Source of the DNA: Lampris incognitus
Lineage: Eukaryota > Chordata > Actinopteri > Lampriformes > Lampridae
Assembly: GCF_029633865.1 (NCBI RefSeq)
Contig: NC_079217.1
Location: forward strand, 33,305,090-33,369,089
Direction: 5' to 3'
DNA length: 64,000 bases
A program made the translations under genes and the position numbers. This document shows, in pieces, positions 44,501-51,771 of the stretch (its first letter is position 1; each line of letters opens with the position of its first letter). The notes under the pieces are model-generated. The model was not told the origin of the DNA and did no database searches. It was given only the letters and a program-made list of their open reading frames with translations.

Positions 44501-47500
44501 CTAAAAGGGAACCCAATCTAAACGCCGATGGTGTCAAACTGTACAATCAAAATGTACTTCATAATGATAAGTTAAAGCAAAACAGTTGTCTACTGCCGCT
44601 TTAAGTAAAGAAACTTTATCCAACATCATAAAAGCCAAATAAATTAATGAAAGGAAACATGATGCTTGGCTAATAAATGGCCCATGATGCACAGTTAGAC
44701 GAAATGGTTTTTGCTATTTCTGTAATGATATATCATTACAGAAAATGAGTGATGTGATGTGATATAATATGATAAGTTATATCATTACAGAATCAGATAT
44801 AAACAGAATGAAAACTTTGAGAAATTTCAGCTGTGCAGTTGTGTTTCCTGTGCAGGTCAAATAAAAAAGAGAGGTGGAGATACCGCTCAACAGTCACATT
44901 ACTTGTGGTTTTTTTTGTACGCTCATTTGAACAACATAAATGTCAGTTCCAGATAGCATCGAGTTTGTCTCATCCTTGTCTCTTGTCTGTTAGTTTACAG
45001 GAACTGTCTTTTGCTAGATTATAAATAATTTGCCATCATTTCATTCTCTTGAGTGATATTATATCTCTCGAGTTGATGATGAGTGGCTGATGAAATCTGT
45101 AGTTGTTTGTAAAGTTATACTGTAAGATTGTTTCCTCATTCTGCCATGGTACAACATGAGAACTGAAAGGCGAAGGGAAGCAGACGCTTATACAAGAGTC
45201 TGTGGTTTTGCTGTCAGACAGTGGAACAGACAGCTGCTACACTTTTTTTTTCTCCTGATAGTGATTTAATAATAATTGACGTTCACACTCATTGCACTTA
45301 AGCTAAGCTCATTTCAAATAGTATTTATTTTTGTACTGGAATTACAATATTACAATACGGACTATTTTTTCTTAAGAGATCAAGATGACCAGTTTTACAC
45401 TTACCAGTGATTTTTCTTCATCGTCATTGAGCAGGTTTGCAAGAGAAACAACAGGCTTCAGTCCCTTGATATTAGTCAAAACTAGAAGGAAAAAAAGAAT
45501 ATGTTCAAGCAGATGTACTAGATGTCTGTGAAGGTTCTCATTCATCCAGGTCATAGTTATCCAAAGGAATTGAATCAAGTGCAACTGGACTTGGTTATAT
45601 ATCCGTGAAGACGTTTCGCCTCTCATCCAAGAGGCTTCATCACTTCGTGCCTTTCTGACTAGACCAAGCTAGTCTGACTGGCTGGTGATGAAACTGAGAT
45701 ATTTAGCCTCTTTGGAGTCGTTATCAGAGCTATTGCTGTCCATGGCTCTTTTGTGTTCCAATGTTTAGCAACGACAGTCCCCCTCAGGCCCATCGTCAGC
45801 AGCATAAACTCGGGTCACGTACAACCTTGCCAAACATATAACCAACATCTTGACCCCTTTAGTGGGCGAAACACCTCACCATATCCAAAACTCCATTGAC
45901 TTTGTGAACAAGGTCCAAGGCGTAAAACTGGAACCTAATGAAACCATGGTATCCTACGACGTAACCTCATTATTCACCTGCATCCCAACCATGGAGGCTT
46001 TGGAAACTGTGAGGCAACATTTGCTACGTGACAACACCCTCCACAATCGGACCAACCTCAGCCCAGACCATATTTGCCAACTACTGGACCTTTGCCTGAA
46101 CACTACATATTTCCAATTCAGGGGCCAGTTTTACAGACAGAAACACGGCTGTGCAATGGGCTCACCAGTATCGCCCATTGTAGCCAACTTATATATGGAA
46201 GAGGTAGAACACAGGGCCCTGAACTCGTTCAGAGGAATACCTCCGAGCCACTGGTTCAGATATGTGGACGACACATGGGTCAAAATCCAAACACAAGAGT
46301 TGCAAGCGTTTACCAAACACATCAACTCAGTGGACAAGAACATTAAGTTCACAACGGAAGACATAAGAACAACAGTTTGCCCTTCTTGGACTGTGACGTC
46401 CACTTTGGGGAAGACAGGAGCCTCCACATTGGGGTTTACAGGATACCTACACATACAGACCAATATCTACTTTTCGACTCACACCACCCTCTGGAACACA
46501 AACTGGGCATCATCAGAACTCTGCAACACAGAGCTGATAATGTGCCCAGCAGCACTCAGGCCCAACGAGAAGAACACAAACACCTGAGGGGAGCTTTAAA
46601 AACCTGCGGCTACCCCAGTTGGACCTTCGTGAAAACTGCAACACGTTCCAGAAAGACCAACTGGGTGAGTGATGAGGAGAAGAGGAACAGAAGGAATAAC
46701 ATAGTCATCCCGTATGTTTCTGGGGTCTCCGAGAAACTCAGGAGAATTTTTAACAAACACCGCATCCCGGTATACTTCAAACCCAGCAACACACTCCGAC
46801 AAAAACTGGTTCATCGGAACACAAAAGAGCCATTGACATCAATAGCTCTGATAACGACTCCAAAGAGGCTAAATATCTGAGTTTCATCACCAGCCAGTCA
46901 GACTAGCTTGGTCTAGTCAGAAAGACATGAACTGATGAAGCCTCTTGGATGAGAGGCGAAACATCTTCACGGATATATAACCAAGTCCAGTTGCACTTGA
47001 TTCAATTCCTTCGGGTGAGATGTACTAGATGCAAAAATAGGCAAATGAAATAGATCTTCAAAAGGGATCATTTTACGTGGATTATCCACTTCCTGGCACA
47101 TATCCTTGTGGTCTTTCAAAGCACAACTGAGCAATGTCTTGGAATTTGGAGAGGGAACCAAGATCCTGAAACAGAAAACCCACCATGATACAGAACCTCA
47201 CTGAATCCCTGCTGTGTACATTGGAATATAATATGATTTGAGATGGTGACTTTGAATCTGAGGGGACACTCACCCCTCCTTGGACTGGACCATAGTTTGT
47301 CCAAAAAGATCATCATCACCCACTGAGAAAGTCTTAACAGGCTTGTGATAGATGTTGAAGCCTGCAACTGTGTATGTTACTGCAACAATATGTATACGGA
47401 TTATGAAAAGCTCTTTCACAGCAAGTGCAGTTTTGTTTTTTTGTTTTTTTCTCAGCCTGTTTTTTGTAACTCCTTGATTGAAATCAATTTACAGTTCTTG

Positions 47501-47695
47501 TCATTTAGAAAATGTGAAATGCAAAGATAACCCATTTTGACAAATACTAAACAATTATTCACCAGACATACACGTGCACAGATTCCCCACTATTACACAA
47601 CAAAAGAAGCTGCAGTGGCATGGTAAGTAAAATTTAAATGAAAATGAGATAAATCCATACATACCAGTCAGTAACAACATGGGTCCCCAAACCAT
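23951..47695 (-). CDS. itgae: Integrin alpha chain with I domain, alpha-E-like (31 coding exons)
   Basis: A cell-surface adhesion receptor alpha subunit, pairing with a beta subunit; the alpha-E type binds cadherin on epithelia in mammals. Minus-strand coding exons: 47665-47695, 47274-47367, 47077-47165, 45405-45481, 41745-41841, 41519-41617, 41199-41320, 40858-41012, 40597-40756, 40089-40236, 39923-39993, 35738-35864, 33513-33649, 33134-33271, 30726-30944, 30361-30494, 29053-29189, 28752-28906, 28550-28669, 28304-28377, 27980-28115, 27775-27879, 27403-27482, 27157-27237, 26976-27045, 26783-26884, 26645-26683, 25275-25352, 24328-24417, 24119-24229, 23951-24004. All use GT-AG sites and compatible phases; the sum is 3330 nt. 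The alpha-E call rests on the insert before the I domain, [21 protein letters not shown], and GSIYIYNG. Least certain is the 39-bp exon. Intact-looking; promoter and poly(A) site were not identified. Confidence 0.85.
24119..24229 (-). CDS. itgae: itgae exon 30: transmembrane helix
   Basis: Encodes [13 protein letters not shown], then a 23-residue helix with GGSIGG and [12 protein letters not shown]. Glycine-rich N-terminal part as in other integrin alpha helices. Phase 0 on both sides. Confidence 0.9.
24545..24955 (-). repeat. SINE family A, long copy with truncated head
   Basis: On the minus strand it reads ATGTTACCTCCAGCTTGGTT, ACAGACACAGTTGGCCGTGT, a long central body, and the tail TACAATTGGGGAGAAAAAGG. 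It lies in the intron between exons 29 and 28 of the integrin gene. Confidence 0.75.
25671..26358. mobile_element. Degenerate hAT element in an itgae intron
   Basis: The left end TAGGCGGGTAACTGTATGC is a decayed inverse of the right end GTGTACCGTTACACCCCTA. Subterminal GGTACCTTGGTTTTGGAGTC and GGTATGTTTTTGGTACAGC are typical of one fish hAT family. The minus strand holds a BED-finger-like trace (C..C ... TSNLLTHL, about 25870-25930). No clear 8-bp duplication. Confidence 0.65.
26048..26093. repeat. Perfect 46-bp palindrome
   Basis: AGTATACTGAAGATACTCCAGTATACTGGAGTATCTTCAGTATACT-type inverted repeat with no spacer; only the half-site AGTATACTGAAGATACTCC need be given. It is its own reverse complement and lies inside the hAT remnant. 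Confidence 0.88.
29426..29803 (-). repeat. tRNA-derived SINE with 14-bp target duplication
   Basis: On the minus strand the head has GGTGGTGTAGCGGCTTTGTG (A box) and GGGGTTCGCGCCCC (B box). The tail ends in TTTCTCCC-complement T/A-rich sequence. It is flanked by TGAAACCTTTTAAA at 29412-29425 and 29804-29817. It sits in the itgae intron between exons 17 and 16. Confidence 0.85.
30361..30944 (-). CDS. itgae: itgae exons 15-16: FG-GAP blades 6 and 7
   Basis: Exon 15 (30726-30944) carries [20 protein letters not shown] with a DxDxDxxxD calcium loop, then GAPLEEDG and SIYIYNG. Exon 16 (30361-30494) is [19 protein letters not shown] ... [14 protein letters not shown]. Its blade 7 lacks a recognisable calcium loop. 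Exon 16 was found by phase and acceptor/donor, and fits: phase 0 in, phase 2 out into exon 17. Confidence 0.82.
31070..31228. repeat. Short fish interspersed-repeat fragments
   Basis: A TCAAGTTTATTTGTATAAC piece and a CATTTAGCCAACACTTTTAT piece resemble common ends of fish LINE/SINE or DNA repeats. They are too short to classify. Confidence 0.45.
31231..32578 (-). mobile_element. Tc1-like transposon, internally deleted, in an itgae intron
   Basis: Inverted ends CAGTGCATCCGGAAAGTATT at 31231 and its reverse at 32578, with TA on both sides. The transposase is on the minus strand. It is the same family as the copy at 62567. Confidence 0.93.
31510..32200 (-). pseudogene. Tc1-like transposase with N-terminal deletion
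   Basis: The minus-strand frame 32037-31510 has the DDE catalytic domain: [24 protein letters not shown] and [10 protein letters not shown]. The upstream part (32200-32040) preserves only the first helix-turn-helix ([15 protein letters not shown]) and joins it directly to the [13 protein letters not shown] segment. Compared with 62968-63951, about 260 bp are missing. The last codons are also frameshifted. Confidence 0.9.
32825..33026. mobile_element. hAT-type foldback MITE
   Basis: A 202-bp element whose two ~75-bp arms are inverted copies beginning CAGGGATGG. Flanked by CCCCAGTT (32817-32824) and TCCCAGTT (33027-33034), an 8-bp duplication with one change. Confidence 0.85.
33134..33649 (-). 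CDS. itgae: itgae exons 13-14: FG-GAP blades with calcium loop
   Basis: Exon 13 (33513-33649) has the [18 protein letters not shown] blade. Exon 14 (33134-33271) starts [21 protein letters not shown], with the DxDxNGxxD calcium-binding loop, and ends [10 protein letters not shown]. An intron of 241 bp separates them. Confidence 0.88.
34820..34877. repeat. 18-bp minisatellite, three copies
   Basis: Three units of TTGGACAGCACCA(C/T)C plus three variable bases, in an itgae intron. Confidence 0.75.
35086..35160 (-). repeat. SINE family B tail fragment
   Basis: CCATTATCCAAACCGCTTATCCTGCTCTCA and GGAGCCTATCCCAGC correspond to the tail of the SINE at 49249. It directly precedes a LINE 3' end. Confidence 0.65.
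35162..35540 (-). mobile_element. LINE 3' end (RT C-terminal region)
   Basis: The minus strand encodes [40 protein letters not shown] and [10 protein letters not shown], then PLTAAESNS. This is the C terminus and the typical GGCGAC...CGGGAGCAGCTGAAAG end of a fish LINE. Strongly 5'-truncated. Clade not determined. Confidence 0.75.
36018..37236 (-). mobile_element. Second Tc1-like family, nearly full-length
   Basis: Ends match CACTCACCGGCCACTTTATT in inverted orientation; TA lies on both sides (36016-36017, 37237-37238). The 1219-bp element sits in an itgae intron and carries a minus-strand transposase. Confidence 0.92.
36050..37089 (-). pseudogene. Tc1-like transposase, one frameshift
   Basis: It starts [20 protein letters not shown] at 37089 and shifts frame soon after SISE (about 37010). 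From 36874 the frame is open to 36050: [14 protein letters not shown] (helix-turn-helix), [39 protein letters not shown], and the C terminus KAKGGPTRY. All three DDE-type residues are present. Confidence 0.9.
37298..37322 (-). ncRNA. Hammerhead ribozyme core, Penelope 2 left end (cleavage site mutated)
   Basis: On the minus strand: CTGATGA, stem II TGC/GCA, then GAAAC. GACAG and CTGTC outside it can form stem I. The expected GTA cleavage triplet reads GCA, so self-cleavage is unlikely. Confidence 0.65.
38416..38459 (+). ncRNA. Hammerhead ribozyme, Penelope 2 right end (complete by eye)
   Basis: GACAG (stem I), CTGATGA, TTGCTTATAGCAT (stem II TGC/GCA), GAAA, ACA-GGCT-TGT (stem III overlapping the last A), then A as the cleavage nucleotide, then CTGTC (stem I). 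Predicted cut after 38454. Antisense to itgae. Confidence 0.78.
38498..38577. repeat. (CA)n microsatellite between Penelope copies
   Basis: About 40 CA units following the right end of Penelope 2. Confidence 0.97.
38580..38690 (+). repeat. Solo Penelope end with a mutated hammerhead core
   Basis: A copy of the Penelope 2 right end (GACAGCTGATGGTTGCTTAT ... GAAAC at 38634-38638 ... TGTACTGTC). The core reads CTGATGG instead of CTGATGA. Confidence 0.7.
38799..38851 (-). ncRNA. Hammerhead ribozyme, Penelope 3 left end (complete, sense to itgae)
   Basis: On the minus strand: ACATTAGCAG, CTGATGA, GTGT-GAGAC-ACAC (stem II), GAAA, ACA-GGCC-TGT (stem III), cleavage A, then CTGCAATGT. Stem I pairs GCAG/CTGC and ACATT/AATGT around one bulged A. 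All core residues are canonical. Predicted cut between 38808 and 38807. Confidence 0.8.
39696..39748 (+). ncRNA. Hammerhead ribozyme, Penelope 3 right end (complete by eye)
   Basis: ACATTAGCAG, CTGATGA, GTG-CAAGACC-CAC (stem II), GAAA, ACA-GGCC-TGT (stem III), cleavage A (39739), CTGCAATGT. Same stem I as the left end. Antisense to itgae. Confidence 0.78.
40350..40545 (-). repeat. tRNA-derived SINE family A, compact copy
   Basis: On the minus strand the head reads GGCGTGGCGGTCTATTCTGT and GTCGGTTTCGAATCCCC, then ACCTCCGGCTTGGTCAGGC and the tail TACAATTGGGGAGAAAAGG. In the itgae intron between exons 10 and 9. Confidence 0.8.
40597..41012 (-). CDS. itgae: itgae exons 8-9: rest of I-domain core
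   Basis: Exon 8 (40858-41012) encodes [15 protein letters not shown] ... [10 protein letters not shown]. Exon 9 (40597-40756) encodes [19 protein letters not shown], then [11 protein letters not shown] and RFAIG. These are the central beta strands and the third MIDAS loop of a vWFA/I domain. The region between 40757 and 40857 is intron. Confidence 0.88.
41199..41320 (-). CDS. itgae: itgae exon 7: I-domain start with MIDAS DGSTS
   Basis: Encodes [14 protein letters not shown] and then FERAKNFIS and KCFN. DGSTS is the DXSXS metal-ion-dependent adhesion site; the other MIDAS residues are the Thr in MNATVTAS (exon 8) and the Asp in LLSDGE (exon 9). The 122-nt exon is not a multiple of three. Its acceptor (TTTTGTAG) is preceded on the transcript by about 33 TG dinucleotides. 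Confidence 0.88.
41325..41393. repeat. (CA)33 tract adjoining the itgae exon 7 acceptor
   Basis: On the transcript strand this is (TG)33 followed by TTTTGTAG and the exon. It replaces the usual polypyrimidine tract. Confidence 0.95.
41519..41617 (-). CDS. itgae: itgae exon 6: acidic insert with 18 asparagines
   Basis: Phase 1 in and phase 1 out. It encodes DDQMENT, then 18 consecutive Asn, then EDDDEPE. The asparagines come from an AAC run (15 pure AAC, one AAT, two AAC; 41541-41594). It sits just before the I domain, where mammalian alpha-E has its extra acidic X domain. The alternative frame of this exon would be polythreonine, but phases require Asn. Confidence 0.82.
41541..41594. repeat. 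(GTT)n trinucleotide repeat coding for asparagine
   Basis: Fifteen GTT, one ATT and two GTT; AAC/AAT codons on the minus strand within itgae exon 6. Confidence 0.95.
42282..42541. mobile_element. MITE with ~45-bp inverted ends and telomere-like core
   Basis: Left end GGTGTTGTATCGAACTCTG...TTTCCCC (42282-42327) and inverted right end (42496-42541). The middle (42360-42470) consists of imperfect TAACCTAACCCTAAGCTTAACC units. In the itgae intron between exons 5 and 4. Confidence 0.75.
42780..44165 (-). mobile_element. L1-clade LINE ORF2, C-terminal part
   Basis: Frame 44161-43511 has [21 protein letters not shown], [20 protein letters not shown] and later segments typical of the L1/Tx1 ORF2 region after RT. 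Further left, in other frames, are a cysteine-histidine motif ([19 protein letters not shown], about 43075-43135) and the final segment. Stops and shifts make it inactive. In an itgae intron. Confidence 0.8.
44718..44743. repeat. Short perfect palindrome
   Basis: TTCTGTAATGATATATCATTACAGAA-type palindrome (half-site TTCTGTAATGATA), followed by a partial third repeat near 44780. Confidence 0.7.
45613..45643 (-). ncRNA. Hammerhead-like core, Penelope 1 left end (mutated)
   Basis: On the minus strand: GTGATGA (first C changed to G), stem II GCCTC/GAGGC, GAAAC. The changed C3 should abolish activity. Confidence 0.5.
45850..46880 (+). pseudogene. Penelope-like reverse transcriptase, frameshifted
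   Basis: First frame (45850-46587): [33 protein letters not shown] and RYVDDTW with the YVDD catalytic site. Second frame (46377-46880): [19 protein letters not shown]-like, and thumb sequences ([17 protein letters not shown]). A frameshift near 46375 separates them. The protein ends soon after LRQKLVH without the GIY-YIG domain. Confidence 0.9.
46932..46962 (+). ncRNA. Hammerhead-like core, Penelope 1 right end
   Basis: CTGATGA, stem II GCCTC-TTGGATGA-GAGGC, GAAAC. The core is canonical, but I could not close stems I and III convincingly. Confidence 0.5.
47665..47695 (-). CDS. itgae: itgae exon 1: start codon and signal peptide
   Basis: ATG at 47693-47695. It encodes [11 protein letters not shown], a typical hydrophobic leader, and ends in phase 1 at GT (47663-47664). 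The small leader exon is usual for I-domain integrins. Exon 2 completes the codon and continues [19 protein letters not shown], the usual mature N terminus with an FN(I/V/L) start. Confidence 0.8.
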
Positions 47696-49237
47696 GCTTT
47701 CTCTCAAGTATCCAGAATTTGTATCCAAAAAAAGAGCAATTTTGATTCACAAAATTATAACTTGAAGAAATATCTCATATGCTCCTATAATCTAAAATAA
47801 GGAAAAACAATTTTCGTTTTTTTTTTCTTTCACATTAGCTACCAAAGTAACTGCTCTGGCTCTGTAATTTGGGACACAGTGTCAAGTAGGAGAGTGTTGA
47901 TTTCAGATAGCTTGTCATTGGCTGATAAGACAAGTTATTTCATAAGAATGGCAGTCTGTGTTTAGCTGGTTCCTCTACGCATGTCAGCCCTAGATTAATG
48001 CATGAAGGTCAGTTCCCCATACTGCCGTTCAATACGTTAACTGACAAAATTAGTCTAGCACTGAAACTGTGGTTTCTCACGTGTTATGCGAGGCTCTCAG
48101 GCATTTCTCATCTTTTGAATTCAGTCTCAGCTGACAACTCAGCCAATATAAATAACCAGATGCATTAAAAATAATGAATATATAATGTCAAAAAATACTG
48201 AGGCACAACGCATTGTGCTTGAGAATATGTATGAACAGTATACAATACAATATTGAAAAAAATGTTTTATGATTTATTATATATTGCTTTATGATGATAA
48301 TGAACACTGGATTTGTAGCGTTCATTGTTTCCCAAGGTATAATCATTAGTGTTCAAAACCAGAACAATCAAAAACTTCAAAAAATCTCCACTGCAGGTAC
48401 ATCACTGTTGAAGTCAGAGGTTAGAGAGCATATGCTACTGAAAAGTAAAACCACTGTGTGTGCATAACGTGTGCATACTCAGCGCTTCAGACGTTATCCA
48501 TGCTTTCTTTACCAGCTTGCACCATTTCAGGTTCACAGTCTCGTGATCCCAGCATGCTTTTGGCAGGGTCCTAAGAACTGCCCCAAACATCTCCAAACAC
48601 ATCTAACCCAAATAACCCTAATCAATCCAAACATGTAGGAGATCCTTTATACCGGCAGCTCTCATGCTTTTTAATGATTATTGATAACTTACTGTAATGA
48701 TATCATGTACTCGTTCAGATGTTGTAGTACAGGCGATCGTTTTACATTACTCCTAATTGACCAGCCACATTGCCAGAGGAGACGAAACAGGGAAAATTTC
48801 CATTCACTGTCTTGCTGAATCTCCAAGAAATACAAGTCAGTACATTTAATGAAACGACTTTTCAGCTAATCTTATTTCATTTTACTTCTTGTGTAAACAA
48901 CATAAACTAAGTAAAAAAAAAACAGTTCCACCAATCATTTACAAGAATTTGGTATTCTGCTATCATAACATTCATTAAATTCATATTGGGCTAATTTTTG
49001 ACAATTAAATTGATTAAAGTACTGGACACGATAAACAGGCTGGGCCAATTACAGGTGTTTTTCTTCATCTAAGGATATTCATTACTTTTTGGACTGCAAA
49101 TAATTTGAATATGTCTTACTGTTTATCGCTAGTTTATTTATTTAACAAAAACTAGCTATGACAACATTCACTAACATGTGCTTTCTATTCTATAGCTTTC
49201 CTCAAATGTGTCGACAATCGAATGAGGAAAAAAAAAA
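47696..49237. other. Region upstream of itgae, no gene recognised
   Basis: The 5' side of the integrin gene. AT-rich, with no CpG cluster, no clear TATA element at a usual distance and no coding signal. The itgae promoter or a non-coding first exon would be expected here. Confidence 0.4.
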
Positions 49238-49248
49238 CATCATTATAA

Positions 49249-49372
49249 CATTCATTTTCCGAACCGCTTATCCTGCTCTCAGGAATGCTGGAGCCTATCC
49301 CAGCAGTCATTGTGCGGCAGGTGGGGAGACACCCTGGACAGGCCGCCAGACTATCACACAGGGCCGACATAT

Positions 49373-49429
<57 letters not shown>

Positions 49430-49644
49430 CAATTTAGTACGGCCGATTCACCTGACTTACATGTCTTTGGACAGTGGGAGGAAACCGGAGGCCCCGGAGG
49501 AAACCCACGCAGACACGGGGAGAACATGCAAATTCCACACAGGATGACACGGGACGACCCCCAAGGTTGGACTACCCCGGGGCTCGAACCCAGGACCTTC
49601 TTACTGTGAGATGACTGCGCTAACCACTGCGCCACCGTGCCGCC
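49249..49644 (-). repeat. tRNA-derived SINE family B, full copy
   Basis: On the minus strand the head is GGCACGGTGGCGCAGTGGTT (A box) and GGTCCTGGGTTCGAGCCCC (B box). It continues through GCGTGGGTTTCCTCCGGG and an internal (TG)n (49377-49426) to a tail GGATAAGCGGTTCGGAAAAT. Flanked by CATCATTATAA at 49238-49248 and 49645-49655. Confidence 0.9.
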
Positions 49645-49967
49645 CATCATTATAATATGATCTACGAAAAGTTTAGAAGCTCTTGCCTCGCTTTGAGAAA
49701 AGAACAGCATTGCATAGGATTTGTCTACAAAACCCTACTCCACAGAAATTATTTCATTTAACATCCCTCCTAAAACAGGATCACAAATTCTATAAAACCA
49801 CAATTGAATACAGACTTGAATAAAACTTGAAATCCCACATATTCATAGAATAAAAGTATCTTTTGGTGGCTATGCTGCACATGTGAACCTTAAGCTTCTG
49901 TCCACCCAGACAGCAATATTTCATCCACTGGGACACGTCAACATGAGTGTTTTAACTGTGCTGCAAT

Positions 49968-50011
49968 GTGTGTGGGTGTGTGTGTGGGTGTGTGTGTGTG
50001 TGTGTGTGTGC
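49968..50011. repeat. (GT)n microsatellite
   Basis: GT/GG dinucleotide run with a few G interruptions. Confidence 0.9.
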
Positions 50012-50288
50012 ATGTTATTGTTTATCTCATGTATGTAATTCTCTTGTTAATGTCAACATTATGTCTTTATACACAACCCAATTGTAAAAGAGAAATGATT
50101 TTCTTATGTACCCAGTTCCAGTTAAGTTTTCAACTTCAATTTTTTAAACCATTTTTGAAATAAAAGTGGCCTTTGGGCCATCGCTCTGTGAAAAAATGAA
50201 GAGGTTTTGACAGGAAGCTAATGTGGTCTACAGAGATGACAGCTCACCTCAACAACACTACAACATTGCCCCATATTCAAATATGCAT

Positions 50289-50329
<41 letters not shown>

Positions 50330-50337
50330 ATTCAGAG

Positions 50338-50460
50338 AGTCAAGTAAATTCTTTATGAGACAGTACAAGCCTCTTCATGCCATAAACAATCATCATGGCA
50401 TGAAACAGGCTTGTACTGTCTCATAAAGAATTTAATTGTTTACTTGACTCACTGGATTAT
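50338..50460. repeat. Collapsed palindromic Penelope ends
   Basis: Two inverted copies of the Penelope 2 terminal sequence (GAGTCAAGTAAATTCTTTAT and its reverse) joined at CATGGCATGAAAC. The internal region and most of the hammerhead core are lost. CA and TA microsatellites flank it. Confidence 0.75.
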
Positions 50461-50539
50461 TTTGCTCTATATACATATATATATCTATATATATGGAGCA
50501 AAAAAATAAAATATATATAAATACATATATACATATACA

Positions 50540-50774
50540 CACATACACATATATATTGTGGAGTTAGAAAACGAGACAGGAGACGTGAGAGTAGACGTAG
50601 TCGAGGTAGTTTACTAGCTCCAACTTAGCATGTCATACATTCGACAACGACACTGAACTGACTGTGAACCGGAAGCGGAAGTGCATTATTTGACCCCTCG
50701 CCTCTTCCCTTAAAGGTACACCGTCCTCTTAGGTGAATGTCTCTCGATATATAGATGTGGGTCACCACAATATA

Positions 50775-50806
<32 letters not shown>

Positions 50807-51154
50807 TGTATTTGTCTTTGAATTTTTGTTATCGGCCAATGCTATGATGTGGAGTTGTTCTGCCCGCGAAATCGCGGGGTCGCAACGGTCGATCTCCTCG
50901 CGGGAAGGAAGGAGCTTGGACAATTCGCAGCAGGACTCCAAGGAGAGAGGTCCCATTTTTTTATCTCTCTGCGGCCCCGTTTGAGTGCCCGTTTCGCGGA
51001 GACTTTGTACACAGCCGTGTACTGGGTCCGCATTTGAGGACCGGAGGGTTGCGATTGGCCTACGGTCGTGTGCTTGCTGGTGGGTTTTGTTTTGGTCTGA
51101 TTGCGTTGTTGCCCACCGGAGGACCATTGTCTTCGCCGGGGTTTTCGGAACGTT
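50540..51154. other. Left flank of Gypsy copy 3, unclassified
   Basis: CpG-rich in its right half. It is continuous with 55920-56464 once the Gypsy insertion is removed. I recognise no domain; it may itself be part of an older repeat. Confidence 0.4.
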
Positions 51155-51159
51155 ACGAC

Positions 51160-51350
51160 TGTAATGTTCTGTGCCCTCTGGCTAAGTTAACTAATAACAT
51201 TAATGAAGCAAGGACGACTTCTCTCGTGCTGGGTGTTTATTCATCGACCGGATTCCGACTGACGTTGTTACGTACATCACGTGACTTTGTTGTGGCGCTA
51301 CGGAAAGCCGTAAGGGACATCAGCAAATCAAATTACTAGCAAATATTACA
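51160..51350 (-). repeat. Gypsy copy 3, 3' LTR
   Basis: 191 bp, TGTAAT...ATTACA on either strand. On the element strand it follows the purine tract AGAAAAAGGGAGA (51351-51363). Confidence 0.95.
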
Positions 51351-51363
51351 TCTCCCTTTTTCT
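51351..51363 (-). promoter_or_regulatory. Gypsy copy 3 polypurine tract
   Basis: AGAAAAAGGGAGA on the minus strand, directly before the 3' LTR. Confidence 0.8.
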
Positions 51364-51771
51364 GAAAAGTGCTGCTTTCTCTGCAGAGATACAGACCACG
51401 TTGAGCACGTTTATAAGCGAATACAATCTTAATAAGAAAGAATATGAAAGTGGAACTCTTATATAACTGGACTGCAACAAAGTAGTGTAAAACATTTCCT
51501 TCACTGTCTAAATGTGACACCGTAATAACATTTCATCCTTTTTTTCATTTCATTACTGGTAACTGCAAACAGCAGGTAGGTACACAAGGTAAGTGAACGC
51601 TGTAAATGTTTCTTTTCAAAACATAGCAGGTATAGTACAGGTTGGAGTAAAATTCTCTCTTTTTTTAACATTCATAAGTCAAGGATTTGTCTTGGTTTGA
51701 TCGTGCGACCTGACCTCGTGGTGTAACCAGGCTGTGTGTCTGGTTGTCGCTGATTGTTCGTGTCTGGAGGT

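Larger units (their letters stand above)
45525..47017 (+). mobile_element. Penelope-like element 1 with RT, in itgae intron 3
   Basis: Flanked by the 14-bp duplication AGATGTACTAGATG (45511-45524, 47018-47031). The ends are inverted (AAGGAATTGAATCAAGTGCA and its reverse). The inner sequence encodes a Penelope-type RT. The GIY-YIG endonuclease is missing. Confidence 0.92.

Noticed and set aside
45613..45643. Active hammerhead at the left end of Penelope 1
   Set aside because: The invariant first C of CTGATGA is G, so activity is not expected; kept only as a degenerate feature.
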